Assembly (NCBI RefSeq): GCF_000024625.1
Contig: NC_013407.1
Location: 372,001 to 436,000 of the forward strand
DNA: 64,000 nt
Direction of reading: 5' to 3'
Origin: Methanocaldococcus vulcanius M7
GTDB lineage: Archaea > AGJL01 > Methanococci > Methanococcales > Methanocaldococcaceae
Part shown: positions 1 to 8,709 of the stretch, one piece after another
Layout of the letters: every line of letters starts with the position of its first letter
How positions within the stretch are numbered: the first letter of the stretch is position 1
The notes under the pieces: model-generated
The model's input: the letters and a program-made list of their open reading frames with translations, nothing else
What the model was told of the DNA's origin: nothing
Databases searched by the model: none
Made by a program: the position numbers and the translations under genes

Positions 1-104
1 TGTAAATCTTATAATAATTAAATTAATAAAATTCAAAAAACTAACAACGATTAACTTATGATTATTATAATCTAATAAATAAGTTATATATTAAGTAAAC
101 TAAA

Positions 105-215
105 TGGTGGGGGTGCTGGGATTTGAACCCAGGTCCAGGGATTTCTCCTGCCGTGGTCCAGCGCCCTATAGGCAACTGGAGTCCCCGATGATAGACCTGG
201 CTACACCACACCCCC
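105..215 (-). tRNA. tRNA-Trp (CCA anticodon) with an intron
   Basis: Read on the minus strand the gene starts GGGGGTG at 215 and ends with the paired CACCCCC plus A73 and an encoded CCA (107-105). The T arm is CTGGG/CCCAG around TTCAAAT. The anticodon stem is GGGGA/TCCCT, and the CCA anticodon lies at 179-177. Between G37 (176) and A38 (142) an extra 33 nt (175-143) interrupts the anticodon loop at the canonical archaeal intron site, 3' of position 37. M. jannaschii tRNA-Trp is also known to be intron-bearing. Removal would need the bulge-helix-bulge endonuclease. The D stem has one mismatch (13-22). Confidence 0.95.
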
Positions 216-238
216 TCTTTAATAAAAATCAACGACAC

Positions 239-246
239 ATATAAAA
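239..246 (-). promoter_or_regulatory. TATA box of tRNA-Trp
   Basis: The minus strand reads TTTTATAT 24-31 nt upstream of the mature tRNA 5' end, which is the usual spacing for an archaeal TATA element. Confidence 0.65.
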
Positions 247-257
247 AGTAAAAGGGG

Positions 258-266
258 TTATATAAA
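258..266 (+). promoter_or_regulatory. TATA box of sucD
   Basis: TTATATAAA precedes sucD. A transcription start about 25 nt downstream would fall near 288-292, so an ATG at 285 would hardly be in the mRNA. This supports the ATG at 300 as the start. Confidence 0.6.
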
Positions 267-299
267 TTTTACGGTTCAACAGGAATGTGGAGGGATACG

Positions 300-1163
300 A
301 TGATTTTGTTGGATGAGAATACAAGAGCAGTAGTTCAAGGAATCACGGGAAAACAGGGAAGCTTCCATACAAAAAAAATGTTAGAATGCGGAACAAAAAT
401 AGTAGGAGGAATCACGCCAGGAAAAGGAGGAAAAGATGTTTATGGAGTTCCAGTATTTGATACAGTTAAAGAAGCAGTTAAAAAAACAGATGCAAACGCT
501 TCAGTTATTTTTGTTCCTGCCCCATTTGCCAAAGATGCTGTTTTTGAAGCAATGGATGCAGGATTAGATCTTATAGTAGTTATTACCGAACATATTCCAG
601 TACACGACACGATGGAATTTGTTAATTATGCAGAAGACCTCGGAATTAAGATAATTGGACCAAACACTCCAGGAATTGCTTCTCCAAAGGTTGGGAAATT
701 GGGGATAATCCCAATGGAAGTTTTAAAGGAAGGAAATATAGGAATGGTCTCAAGAAGCGGAACTCTAACATATGAGATAGCAAATCAAATAAAAAATGCG
801 GGTTTTGGTGTTTCAACATGTGTAGGGATTGGAGGAGACCCAATTGTTGGACTTAGATACGGAGAAATATTAGATCTGTTTGAAAAAGATAAAGAAACAG
901 AAGCAATTGTAATGATCGGAGAGATCGGTGGAGGAGCTGAAGAGGAGGCATCAAAATTTATAAAAAAGATGAAAAAACCAGTAATTGGATATATTGCAGG
1001 GCAATCAGCACCCGAAGGGAAAAGAATGGGACATGCAGGAGCAATAGTTGAAAAAGGAAGAGGAACAGCAGAAAGTAAAATGAGAGCATTAGAAGAGGCA
1101 GGGGCCTATGTGGCAAAAAATATATCAGATATACCGAAGATCCTAAAAGAGATTTTAAAATAA
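300..1163 (+). CDS. sucD: Succinyl-CoA synthetase (ADP-forming) alpha subunit
   Basis: This is the alpha subunit of succinate-CoA ligase, which works with SucB in the incomplete reductive TCA pathway of methanococci. The N-terminal CoA-binding Rossmann domain shows [10 protein letters not shown] near residue 16. The phosphohistidine motif [10 protein letters not shown] is near the C-terminus. At 287 aa it is a normal length. I chose the ATG at 300 because GGAGGG lies just upstream of it and the protein then begins MILLDENT as in relatives; the ATG at 285 overlaps that ribosome-binding site. No sucB is adjacent, and archaea often encode the two subunits apart. The TATA box and the divergent tRNA-Trp suggest a single-gene transcript. 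Confidence 0.95.
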   Translation: MILLDENTRAVVQGITGKQGSFHTKKMLECGTKIVGGITPGKGGKDVYGVPVFDTVKEAVKKTDANASVIFVPAPFAKDAVFEAMDAGLDLIVVITEHIPVHDTMEFVNYAEDLGIKIIGPNTPGIASPKVGKLGIIPMEVLKEGNIGMVSRSGTLTYEIANQIKNAGFGVSTCVGIGGDPIVGLRYGEILDLFEKDKETEAIVMIGEIGGGAEEEASKFIKKMKKPVIGYIAGQSAPEGKRMGHAGAIVEKGRGTAESKMRALEEAGAYVAKNISDIPKILKEILK

Positions 1164-1294
1164 CGAAAATCCAATAATAAATATGAATAAAAATATTGAA
1201 ACATACTAATGTAATGATAGAAATAAACGACTCAAAACAATTAGATAACCAAAAAGTGGCTAATTAAAATGAAAATGTAATAGTTGGTGAGAAG

Positions 1295-2944
1295 ATGCCA
1301 ACAATAAATGTAAAAAAAGCTGATTTAGAGAGATTAGTAAACATGCCCTTGGAAGATGAGTTTATTGAAGAAAAATTCCCCATGATGGGTGTTGAAGTTG
1401 AAGAGATCTTTGAGGAAGATGGAGAGAAGGTTATTCAATTTTCTATAAATCCAAATAGACCCGATTATTTAAGTGTTGAAGGTTTAGCGAGAGGTTTTAG
1501 AGGAATTATGGGAATAGAGATTGGATTAAAGAGATACGATATTGAAAGATCAGATGTAAAATTATATGTTGAAGATGTTAAAACAAGACCTTTTATAGTA
1601 ATGGCAATGGTTAAAGGAGTTATAATAGATGATTATGTTTTAGAGAGTATAATTAACCTCCAAGAAAAACTTCACTGGGTTATGGGAAGAGACAGGAAAA
1701 AAGTAGCGATAGGAATTCACGATGCAGATAAAGTTAAGCCCCCATTCTACTACAAAGAAGTTAGGGGAGATGAGATTAAATTCGTTCCACTAAACTCAGA
1801 GGAAGAGATGACTCCAAGAGAGATTTTAGAGAAACATGAAAAAGGAATAAAATACGCTCACTTAATTAGAGATGATAAGTTTCCAATAATATTGGATAGC
1901 GAAGGGAATGTTTTATCAATGCCACCAATAATTAACGGAGAACTAACAAGAGTTACAACAGAAACAAGAAATCTAATAATTGATGTCACTGGAACCGATA
2001 AATATGCAGTAGAAAAAACACTAAATATAATTATTACAGCATTAGCAGAGAGAAAATATGGAAAAATACACTCTGTTGAAGTAATTAAAAATGAAAATGA
2101 AAAAACACTTTACCCAAATTTAAAAGAAGATATTTTAGAAACAACACCTGATTATATAAATAAGGTTTTAGGGACAAATCTAACCCCTGGAGCAATAATA
2201 AACTACCTAAGAAGATGTAGATTAGATGCTCAATTTTTAGATAACAAAATAAAGGTTTATGTTCCAGCTTATAGGGTAGATATGTTTGGAGAAGTTGATA
2301 TTGCAGAAGAAGTGGCTATCGCTTACGGATATAACAAATTCTCTGGGGACTATCCAATCATCGGAACTATTGGAGAACTCAACAAATTAGAAAAGAAATG
2401 CGATTTTATAAGAGAAATCATGATTGGATTCGGATTCTATGAAGTTATAAACCTAATGCTCTCAAATGATGATGTTTTATTTAAAAAGATGCGTCTTGAA
2501 GACAACAACTACATAGAAGTTTTAAAACCGGCATCAATTGAACACAGAATCGTCAGAAAAAGCATTCTTCCATTATTAATGGAAACCCTACGCTTAAATA
2601 AACATAAAGAACTACCACAAAAAATATTTGAGATCGGAGATTGCGTTATAATAGATAAAAACGCTGAAACAAGATCAAGAGTGGTTAAAAAGATAGCGGG
2701 GGTTATTATAGACAATGAAACAAACTTTAACGAGATTAAAAGTTATGTTGAAGGTTTATTAAGGGAGATTAAAATTGATTATGAGCTTGACAACTTTGAG
2801 CACCATTCATTTATTAATGGAAGATGTGCTAAAATAATAAAAGATGGCAAAATTATTGGCTACTTTGGAGAGATCCATCCAGAAGTTATTATAAACTTTG
2901 AATTAGAATTTCCCGTAGTTGGATTTGAATTAGAAATTGAATAA
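1295..2944 (+). CDS. pheT: Phenylalanyl-tRNA synthetase beta subunit
   Basis: This is the beta subunit of the alpha2-beta2 PheRS that charges tRNA-Phe. The 549-aa length is the archaeal/eukaryotic type, much shorter than bacterial PheT. The N-terminal third carries a B1-like domain with [16 protein letters not shown]. The middle has the B3/B4 editing-type region, and residues about 280-345 form the B5 domain ([20 protein letters not shown]). A class II catalytic-like fold with EIGDCV follows. The start is well supported by GGTGAG three bases upstream of the ATG. PheS is not in the window. Confidence 0.95.
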   Translation: MPTINVKKADLERLVNMPLEDEFIEEKFPMMGVEVEEIFEEDGEKVIQFSINPNRPDYLSVEGLARGFRGIMGIEIGLKRYDIERSDVKLYVEDVKTRPFIVMAMVKGVIIDDYVLESIINLQEKLHWVMGRDRKKVAIGIHDADKVKPPFYYKEVRGDEIKFVPLNSEEEMTPREILEKHEKGIKYAHLIRDDKFPIILDSEGNVLSMPPIINGELTRVTTETRNLIIDVTGTDKYAVEKTLNIIITALAERKYGKIHSVEVIKNENEKTLYPNLKEDILETTPDYINKVLGTNLTPGAIINYLRRCRLDAQFLDNKIKVYVPAYRVDMFGEVDIAEEVAIAYGYNKFSGDYPIIGTIGELNKLEKKCDFIREIMIGFGFYEVINLMLSNDDVLFKKMRLEDNNYIEVLKPASIEHRIVRKSILPLLMETLRLNKHKELPQKIFEIGDCVIIDKNAETRSRVVKKIAGVIIDNETNFNEIKSYVEGLLREIKIDYELDNFEHHSFINGRCAKIIKDGKIIGYFGEIHPEVIINFELEFPVVGFELEIE

Positions 2945-3083
2945 CGATAAAAAATAAAGATAAAAGAATTATAATGAAATATTAGTATTAAAATAAGCTT
3001 TTATTAATTGATATTTTTATTAACAACCCTCATATAAATTTAATTATTTTTAAGTCATTATCTTAAAGTTTGTGGTGGTATCT

Positions 3084-3668
3084 GTGGAAAAAATAGAGGA
3101 GATTAGAAATATTGCTTTAAATGTGTTTATTATTATCTTGGCTATGTATATAGTTGTATTAATATACACTTATCTTCAAACCTATATTCCATATAACATG
3201 TACTATCTTGAGTATCATCTTAAACTTGTTGTGGAGATATTTGGAATAATTGTTGTTCTGTTGTATATTCCAAAATTAAAGGACATAACATACTCTTTCA
3301 TTAAAGAATTTTACAATATGTTTAAAAAACTATCAACTGGGCAGATTTTTGTAGTGTTGGCAATTTTGTTGCTCATTTATTCGGCAATCTCTTTGGCTTT
3401 TAATAGAGAAGATTACGCAAACGCAGTAGCAATTTTAAGTTATTATTTTTTAACATTTGGTGTTTTAAATGAGTTTTTTGATTATATTTTAGAAAAAAGG
3501 TTATATTATTTAACGAACACATTAAAAACATTCATTTCTTTGATTCTTATTGCAATAATGATCCATTACACTCCTAATATTAAAGAATATTTCTCACATT
3601 TAGATATATTAATTGCTTTTATAGCTGTTTTGTATTTAGCAGTAAAACTTAAAAAATTAATAAAATAG
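3084..3668 (+). CDS. Multi-spanning membrane protein, unknown function
   Basis: I do not recognise a family. The protein of about 194 aa has roughly six hydrophobic segments: two near residues 15-35 and 50-70, further ones near 90-110 and 120-140, and two near the C-terminus. Short charged loops separate them, and it ends in a basic tail (KLKKLIK). It has no cysteines and no obvious catalytic motif. I chose the GTG at 3084 because GGTGGT (3074-3079) sits four bases upstream; the frame is open from 3072, but GTGs there would overlap that site. It stands alone downstream of pheT. Confidence 0.7.
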   Translation: MEKIEEIRNIALNVFIIILAMYIVVLIYTYLQTYIPYNMYYLEYHLKLVVEIFGIIVVLLYIPKLKDITYSFIKEFYNMFKKLSTGQIFVVLAILLLIYSAISLAFNREDYANAVAILSYYFLTFGVLNEFFDYILEKRLYYLTNTLKTFISLILIAIMIHYTPNIKEYFSHLDILIAFIAVLYLAVKLKKLIK

Positions 3669-3695
3669 TTAAAAAAAGAAAAAAAAGTTTTTTAA

Positions 3696-4571
3696 TTAGC
3701 TATTTTTCTTGTCCATGTAGAAGTATGCTCCAGCAACTATTATTATTAGAATAATTATTCCGACAATTATTAACGTCCATGAACTGCCTCCTGATGTCTC
3801 TGTTGCAGTTGTTGTGTTCTCACTGCTTGTGGTTTTTTCACTTGTTGTTGCTGGTTGTTGAGATGTTGCTGCTGTATTTTCATTGCTTGTAGTTGGAGCT
3901 GTTGATTCAGTAGTTGTTGTATTTGTTATTATTGTTGTTGTGTTAGTTGTTTCATTTACTGTTGCGTTTTCTTCAGTTGGAACTGCTACTGCAAAGATAC
4001 TGAATCCTGGAGTGTATGCCTTATAATACACGTTCTCTGAGTCAGATATTGTTTTCTCTGTGTGTAGTTCTTCCCACTTGTAGTGGTATCTCAGCATTAC
4101 AACCTTATCAGGATCGTATCCATTGCTTTCAAGCCATTTTTTAGATACTACAAATTTGATCCAACCTTTTGGCTCAATAGGTTTTCCTGTAGTTTCGTCT
4201 ATAACTTTTATTTCAACTATATTGTAGAATTTGAATGAGTTTAGTGGTTCTACATTGCTTGGTAATTTTGAAAGTTTTTCTAATTCTACTTTTACTTTAA
4301 CTTTTTCGTTGTATTCTAACATTAATCCTAATATTCCTAATTTTTCAGCGTCATCTTCAGGTATTGGTATGTTTGTAACAGCTCCCGGTTGCAGTTGTGT
4401 CATTATTGACGATGATGCAACAACTATACTTGATGTTGATTCTGAAGATTTACTACCCCCTCCTGAATAAACGTATGATCCTCCTGAACTTGTTGATGAT
4501 GATGTTGATGAAACATAAACACTACTTTCCTTTGTGAATGTAACTTTACTTCCATCTGATTTAACAACAAC
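3696..4571 (-). pseudogene. 5'-truncated PGF-pre-PGF domain surface protein
   Basis: The C-terminal 235 codons from the first ATG (4403) contain a PGF-pre-PGF domain, including KWEELHTEK and YYKAYTPGFSIFAVAVP. A Thr/Asn/Ser-rich stalk and a terminal transmembrane segment (near residues 210-230) with a short basic tail follow. The same frame stays open upstream to 4571 and reads Ser/Gly-rich sequence (SSSTSSSGG-like) typical of the linker that precedes this domain. It then meets a stop at 4572-4574. No ATG, GTG or TTG and no ribosome-binding site occurs in that extension, and the ATG at 4403 lacks one too. The N-terminal ectodomain and signal peptide are therefore missing. The break coincides with the head of a truncated glycosyltransferase on the other strand. 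Confidence 0.75.
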
Positions 4572-5119
4572 TTATTTGTTTTGTTTCACGGCTAACTCCA
4601 ATGAAAAGGGTTGAGCATGCAATTAAGGCAATTTATTATGTTAAAAAAGAAATTCCTGATGTAAAGTTATGGATTTTAGGAAGTCCAAAGAAAGAAAGTT
4701 ATTTAAAGAAGTTAAAAAATTTAGTTAATAAATTAGGATTAAATGATAATGTTAAATTCTTTGGATATGTCTCTTTTGAAAAAAGAAATGAGATAATTAA
4801 AAAAAGTCAGGTTTTAGTTATTACTTCTGTTAAAGAAGGATGGGGATTAAATGTTATTGAAGCTAATGCCTTAGGAACCCCAGCTGTGGGTTATAGAGTT
4901 TCAGGATTGGTAGATTCCATTAAAGATGGACATAATGGTTTGTTGGTTGAAGAAGGAAATATTGAAGCATTGGCTGAAACTTTGATTGATCTATTAAGAG
5001 ATGACAACGTAAGGAAGAAGTTAAGTGAAAATGCTATTGAATGGGCTAAGCAGTTTAGTTGGGATAAGAGTGCTGAGGAATTCGAAAGATTTTTAGAGAT
5101 GGTAGTAAATAATGAATGA
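4571..5119 (+). pseudogene. 5'-truncated GT4 glycosyltransferase (C-terminal domain only)
   Basis: This is the C-terminal Rossmann domain of a GT-B family 4 glycosyltransferase. It shows the nucleotide-sugar site as EGWGLNVIEANALGTPAVGY and the closing segment VSGLVDSIKDGHNGLLV. Family members are about 350-400 aa, and only the last 172 codons follow the first ATG (4601). The frame continues upstream of that ATG as LICFVSRLTPMKR, the classic start of this domain (VGRLtp-K), and is cut at about 4571. No ribosome-binding site precedes 4601. It is probably a non-functional relic of a surface glycan gene. Its stop overlaps the next gene's start by 8 nt. Confidence 0.8.
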
Positions 5120-5555
5120 AAAAATGTTAAATAAAATCTTAAATGAGTTTTTAGAAAAATGTAGGCAAAAATTTGGAGATGATTTGATCTCAATTATTTT
5201 ATTTGGTTCTTATGCAAGAGGAACAGCAACAGAATATTCTGATATTGATTTGTTGGTTATTGTTAAAAACCTACCGGAAAGGAGGATTGACAGGCATAAA
5301 GTTTTGAGAGATGAGGTATTGTATTTTATTTTTAAATATGGTGTTAATATCTCTCCAATATTGATCAAGCCAACAGATTTATTACCTAAAGAAATAAATC
5401 CATCAATATATGGAATTTTAACTGGTTATAAAATAATTTATGATAAAAATGATTTTTGGAAGAATTATATTGAAAAAATAAAGCCAATTGTTAAAAGAAT
5501 GAGGCCAATATTTGTTGATGGGGAGAAAGAATGGAAAATCGCAGATTTAATATAA
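5112..5555 (+). CDS. MNT-type nucleotidyltransferase (putative HEPN antitoxin)
   Basis: The minimal nucleotidyltransferase signature GSYARG...DIDLLVIV sits at residues about 34-55, giving the Pol-beta-like G-S and D-x-D catalytic residues. At 147 aa it is a plausible full-length protein. MNT proteins are antitoxins of HEPN RNases and modify them by AMP transfer. The following HEPN gene overlaps it by 25 nt in another frame, the usual coupling of such pairs. That HEPN is truncated, so the antitoxin may be orphaned. The start overlaps the glycosyltransferase relic, and no strong ribosome-binding site is visible. Confidence 0.75.
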   Translation: MNEKMLNKILNEFLEKCRQKFGDDLISIILFGSYARGTATEYSDIDLLVIVKNLPERRIDRHKVLRDEVLYFIFKYGVNISPILIKPTDLLPKEINPSIYGILTGYKIIYDKNDFWKNYIEKIKPIVKRMRPIFVDGEKEWKIADLI

Positions 5556-5737
5556 AATATGCAAATTTATTTATAAAACGGGCTAAAGAGGATTTAGAAG
5601 TGGCAAAAGTTTTATTAGAAACAAATCATTATCCTGATGCTGTTTATCACTCTCAACAATGTGCTGAAAAAGCGATAAAAGCAGAAATTTTTTATCTGAA
5701 ATGGACATTAGGGGATCATGGAAAAGTAAATTGTTAA
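5531..5737 (+). pseudogene. Truncated HEPN domain protein
   Basis: Residues 5-45 have the N-terminal helices of a HEPN domain (LFIKRAKEDLEVAKVLLE, then DAVYHSQQCAEKAIKA). HEPN proteins of this class run to about 120-130 aa. Here the similarity ends after AEKAIKAE, and the frame stops at codon 69 after unrelated-looking residues. The C-terminal helices, where this class carries its RNase motif, are gone. Beyond the stop the same frame continues into a different protein (5738 onward), so this is a fusion or deletion point rather than a simple nonsense mutation. Confidence 0.7.
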
Positions 5738-6248
5738 ATAACAGTAAAAGATCTTTTATTAAAAAATACTAATGGGACAGTAGTTATGTATCCTTCAATT
5801 TCTACATATATAATGACTTCATGGGGATACCAAGGGTCTAATGGATTTTATCTGAATTATTTTGAACCTATTAAAGTTGTAGTTCCTGATTATTTTGGAA
5901 GTTATTCTCAATATTCTAAAAAATTTAAAATATATACAAACTTAACAATCCCTAAAATTACAATTATCACAAATAACAATAGTAAAATTACAATCTCGGG
6001 AAATAATTATAAACATATACAAATTAACTCAATAAATATACAAAATTGCTCGTTTTCCAATGATACAAAAAAATTATATGAAAAATATAATTATAAAATA
6101 TATTTTATTGGACAAATCTATTATAAATGGTAATCAAACTAAGCTACAATATTATGAAACAATACTAAATCTTTTAGAACAAGAGGGCAAAATAAAAGTA
6201 ATGTATAATGGAAAATACTTGGAGCTTTATAAAATATTAAAAAATTGA
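5738..6248 (+). pseudogene. Frameshifted fragment of a large membrane protein (extracytoplasmic part)
   Basis: The frame continuing directly after the HEPN stop is open from 5738 to 6133 and reads NGTVVMYPSISTYIMTSWGY... and PIKVVVPDYFG, with no start codon near its true beginning. At about 6110-6130 the reading moves to another frame, which carries on to 6248 and ends in KYLELYKILKN. The style resembles the outer C-terminal part of GT-C/YfhO-like membrane proteins such as the gene at 8700-10748 (LETKHLYVFKNERY). I infer a decayed homologue. No membrane segments remain in this piece. Confidence 0.5.
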
Positions 6249-6299
6249 TCTTTATATTTTTTTAATTATTTATTGTTATTGATTATAATAAATCATTAA

Positions 6300-6455
6300 A
6301 TATGTTATAGTTTAGCAATATCAACAATAACTTTCTTATCATGTATCATTTATCTAATCTATGATTGGAGAAGAGAGAAAGAAGATAAATGGGCAATAAA
6401 CTTAAACAGGAAACTAAATAATTTATTATCAAAAATAATGAAAGTGAAATTATGA
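6300..6455 (+). pseudogene. C-terminal transmembrane tail fragment
   Basis: An open frame without a start encodes a hydrophobic stretch (SLAISTITFLSCIIYLIYDW) followed by a basic, hydrophilic tail of about 27 residues. This is what a membrane protein's last transmembrane helix and cytoplasmic end look like. Its stop overlaps the next gene's ATG as ATGA, a typical operon junction. It could be the tail of the same decayed gene as 5738-6248. Confidence 0.45.
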
Positions 6456-6748
6456 AAACTCTTTCTGAAATAAAAGAAATCCTAAGGAAACATAAAAAAG
6501 AATTAAAAGAAAAATATAAAGTTAAGTCAATTGCTATATTTGGTAGTTATGCAAGAAATGAACAGACAGAAAAAAGCGATATTGATATATTAGTAGAATT
6601 TTATAAAACTCCTGACTACATCAAATTCTTTGAGTTGGAGGATTATTTATCTGATTTATTGGGAGTTAAAGTTGATTTGGTTATTAAAGGAGCAATAAAA
6701 AATCCATACATTAAAAAATCCATTGAGGAGGATTTAATTTATGTCTAA
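6452..6748 (+). CDS. MNT-type nucleotidyltransferase antitoxin
   Basis: This 98-aa protein has the signature GSYARNEQTEKSDIDILVEF at residues 32-51, with the paired catalytic aspartates. It matches the MntA antitoxin, which transfers AMP from ATP to the HepT toxin. The next gene starts 8 nt before its stop and encodes a HEPN toxin with an intact active site, so the pair looks functional. Its first 16 codons are duplicated as a relic at 7090. The start is coupled to the stop of the preceding fragment. Confidence 0.88.
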   Translation: MKTLSEIKEILRKHKKELKEKYKVKSIAIFGSYARNEQTEKSDIDILVEFYKTPDYIKFFELEDYLSDLLGVKVDLVIKGAIKNPYIKKSIEEDLIYV

Positions 6749-7106
6749 GAAAGATGTTAGGGCATTTTTATATGATATCTTAGAGAATATGAAAGATATT
6801 ATTGACTTCACCAAAGATATGGATTATGATGAGTTTTTAAAAGATAAAAAGACGCAAAAAGCAGTGATTAGAAGCTTAGAGGTTATTGGAGAGGCAGTTA
6901 AAAATCTTCCAGAGGATTTTATAAATAAATATCCGCAAGTTCCATGGAAAGGCATGGCAAGGTTGAGAGATAAGTTAATTCACCATTATTTTGGAATAAA
7001 TTATGAGATTATTTGGGATATTGTAATTAATAAAGTTCCAAATGATATAAAAGAGTTTGAAAAAATTATAAAAGACATTGAGGGAGAGGATGAAAACACT
7101 CTCTGA
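6741..7106 (+). CDS. HepT-like HEPN toxin (DUF86 RNase)
   Basis: This 121-aa all-helical HEPN/DUF86 protein has the toxin motif RDKLIHHY at residues about 76-83. It matches Rx4HxY, where Arg and His form the RNase site and Tyr is the residue that MntA-type antitoxins AMPylate. Residues 30-50 (KTQKAVIRSLEVIGEAVK) are the usual helix for this family. It overlaps the antitoxin gene by 8 nt. Its 3' end overlaps the ATG of a third, broken MNT copy, which suggests there was once a tandem array. Confidence 0.88.
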   Translation: MSKKDVRAFLYDILENMKDIIDFTKDMDYDEFLKDKKTQKAVIRSLEVIGEAVKNLPEDFINKYPQVPWKGMARLRDKLIHHYFGINYEIIWDIVINKVPNDIKEFEKIIKDIEGEDENTL

Positions 7107-7152
7107 GATTAAGGAGATATTGAGAAAGCATAAAAAACTTAGAATATATTAA
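7090..7152 (+). pseudogene. 20-codon relic of a second MNT gene
   Basis: ATG at 7090 inside the HepT 3' end starts MKTLSEIKEILRKHKK, the same first 16 residues as the MNT gene at 6452. It then diverges to LRIY and a stop at 7150. The DNA differs at synonymous positions (for example ACACTC against ACTCTT), so it is an older duplicate rather than a copy error. The rest of the gene is missing. Confidence 0.75.
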
Positions 7153-7476
7153 AGTTAAATTATTAAAGAGAGAAAGAAATATGAGAAATTTTCTCAATCA
7201 TTGAAGGAGAACCAAATTTAATTTATTTCATCTACAGCCCTATAAACTCAGGAAAACTACCCTAAATAATGAATATTTTATAAGAAATAGTTATTAATAC
7301 ATCAAAACTATTTAATTAAAGAAAACTAAGAAATTGAAGATACCATGATAAATAAGATTAGAGAATTTTTAGTTAAGAAAAATATCCTATTCTTAAATCC
7401 ACAAAAAGGAACTTTAAAGCCACAATCATTTTTGTTTAGAACATTATAAAAAAATAATTTAACAGGGAGAGATATT
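7153..7476 (+). other. Gap with decayed sequence and a 34-codon ORF
   Basis: No convincing gene. An ORF at 7345-7449 reads MINKIREFLVKKNILFLNPQ and on to a stop, with ATACC before its ATG. It has no family I recognise and may be the head of another lost gene. The stretch just after 7152 still looks like shifted MNT sequence. The flippase ribosome-binding site GGGAGAG lies at the right edge. Confidence 0.4.
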
Positions 7477-8709
7477 ATGGAGCAAAAATTGGCAAAACAT
7501 GGCATAATAATGATATTTTTTAGTTTATCAACAGCATTTTTTAACTATCTTTATCAACTTTTCATGGGTAGGTTGTTGATTCCAGAGGAGTATGGAATTT
7601 TATTTTCTTTAATAAATATTTTTTATATTTTTAGTGTTTTATCAGCGACAGTTCAAACTACGGTTACAAAATACTCCTCTCAATTAAAGGCAAAAAACCA
7701 ATTTAGCAAGATCTCTTACTTTTGGAGATACGCTCTAAAGAAATCTTTTATATTTGGATTGATAACAACAATTTTATTTTTTATAATAACCCCTCTCCTG
7801 TCAAATTATCTTCACTTTCCTTCACAAATGCCTGCATTGATATTATTCTCCTCTATATTATTTGCATACGCAATGCCCACAAACCAGGGCATACTAAGAG
7901 GATTACAAAGATTTATTCCATTGGGAATTACTCAAACACTTTGGTCGTTTTTAAAATTTATATTGGGAGTTTTATTGGTCTATTTTGGTTTTGGTGTTAG
8001 TGGAGCGTTAGTTCCATTTTTAATTGCTAATATTATTATTTTTTTGATTTCTTTCTACTTCTTAAAAGATTTAATAAAAATAAACCCAGAACCATTTAGG
8101 ATCACTAATCTTTACAAATATTCAACTTTAACATTGTTGGCGTTATTAACTTATACTACAAGTTTTTCAATAGATACGATCTTAGCAAAACACTATCTAA
8201 CTGATTTTTTAGCTGGAATTTATTCATCCGTCTCTGTCTTGGGAAAAATAATTTTGTTTGCCCCTGGTGGCATAGCAGTAGTATTATTCCCAAAAGCATC
8301 AGAATTAAAAGAAAAAGGACTTAATCATTTTAATTTATTTATAAAAGCACTAATATTGACTATTGTCTTAACAATACCTGCATTACTATTATTCAAACTA
8401 TTTCCAGAACTAACTATAAAAATTATATTTGGAGAGAAATACTTAAAAGCAATACCATATTTATTTAGATATAGTTTAGCAATGTTTTTCTTTGCAATTT
8501 CTGGGTTAATGATGAATTATCTTTTATCGTTGGGAATAACAAGAGTGGCTTATGCTCTAACTTTTAGTTTAGCAATTGAAATTCTGGGAATTATTATATT
8601 TCATCAAAATATAAATCAGATTGTAGATATTGTACTGCTCTCATCAATAATGTCATTAATAGTCCAGGTTCCATTTATTATAGAAGTCAGGGGGAGATTA
8701 TGCACATAA
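7477..8709 (+). CDS. Polysaccharide flippase (MOP/Wzx family)
   Basis: This 410-aa polytopic protein has about 12 membrane helices and opens with a MOP-type helix pair: GIIMIFFSLSTAFFNYLYQL, then GRLLIPEEYGILFSLINIFY. It is a family that flips lipid-linked oligosaccharides across the membrane. The central region has SIDTILAKHYL, typical of these flippases. GGGAGAG upstream of the ATG supports the start. The next gene starts inside its last codons (10-nt overlap), so the two are co-translated. It likely exports glycans for S-layer or archaellum glycosylation or for surface polysaccharide. Confidence 0.85.
   Translation: MEQKLAKHGIIMIFFSLSTAFFNYLYQLFMGRLLIPEEYGILFSLINIFYIFSVLSATVQTTVTKYSSQLKAKNQFSKISYFWRYALKKSFIFGLITTILFFIITPLLSNYLHFPSQMPALILFSSILFAYAMPTNQGILRGLQRFIPLGITQTLWSFLKFILGVLLVYFGFGVSGALVPFLIANIIIFLISFYFLKDLIKINPEPFRITNLYKYSTLTLLALLTYTTSFSIDTILAKHYLTDFLAGIYSSVSVLGKIILFAPGGIAVVLFPKASELKEKGLNHFNLFIKALILTIVLTIPALLLFKLFPELTIKIIFGEKYLKAIPYLFRYSLAMFFFAISGLMMNYLLSLGITRVAYALTFSLAIEILGIIIFHQNINQIVDIVLLSSIMSLIVQVPFIIEVRGRLCT

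Noticed and set aside
285-299. ATG at 285 as the sucD start
   Set aside because: It overlaps the ribosome-binding site of the ATG at 300 and lies at or before the expected transcription start.
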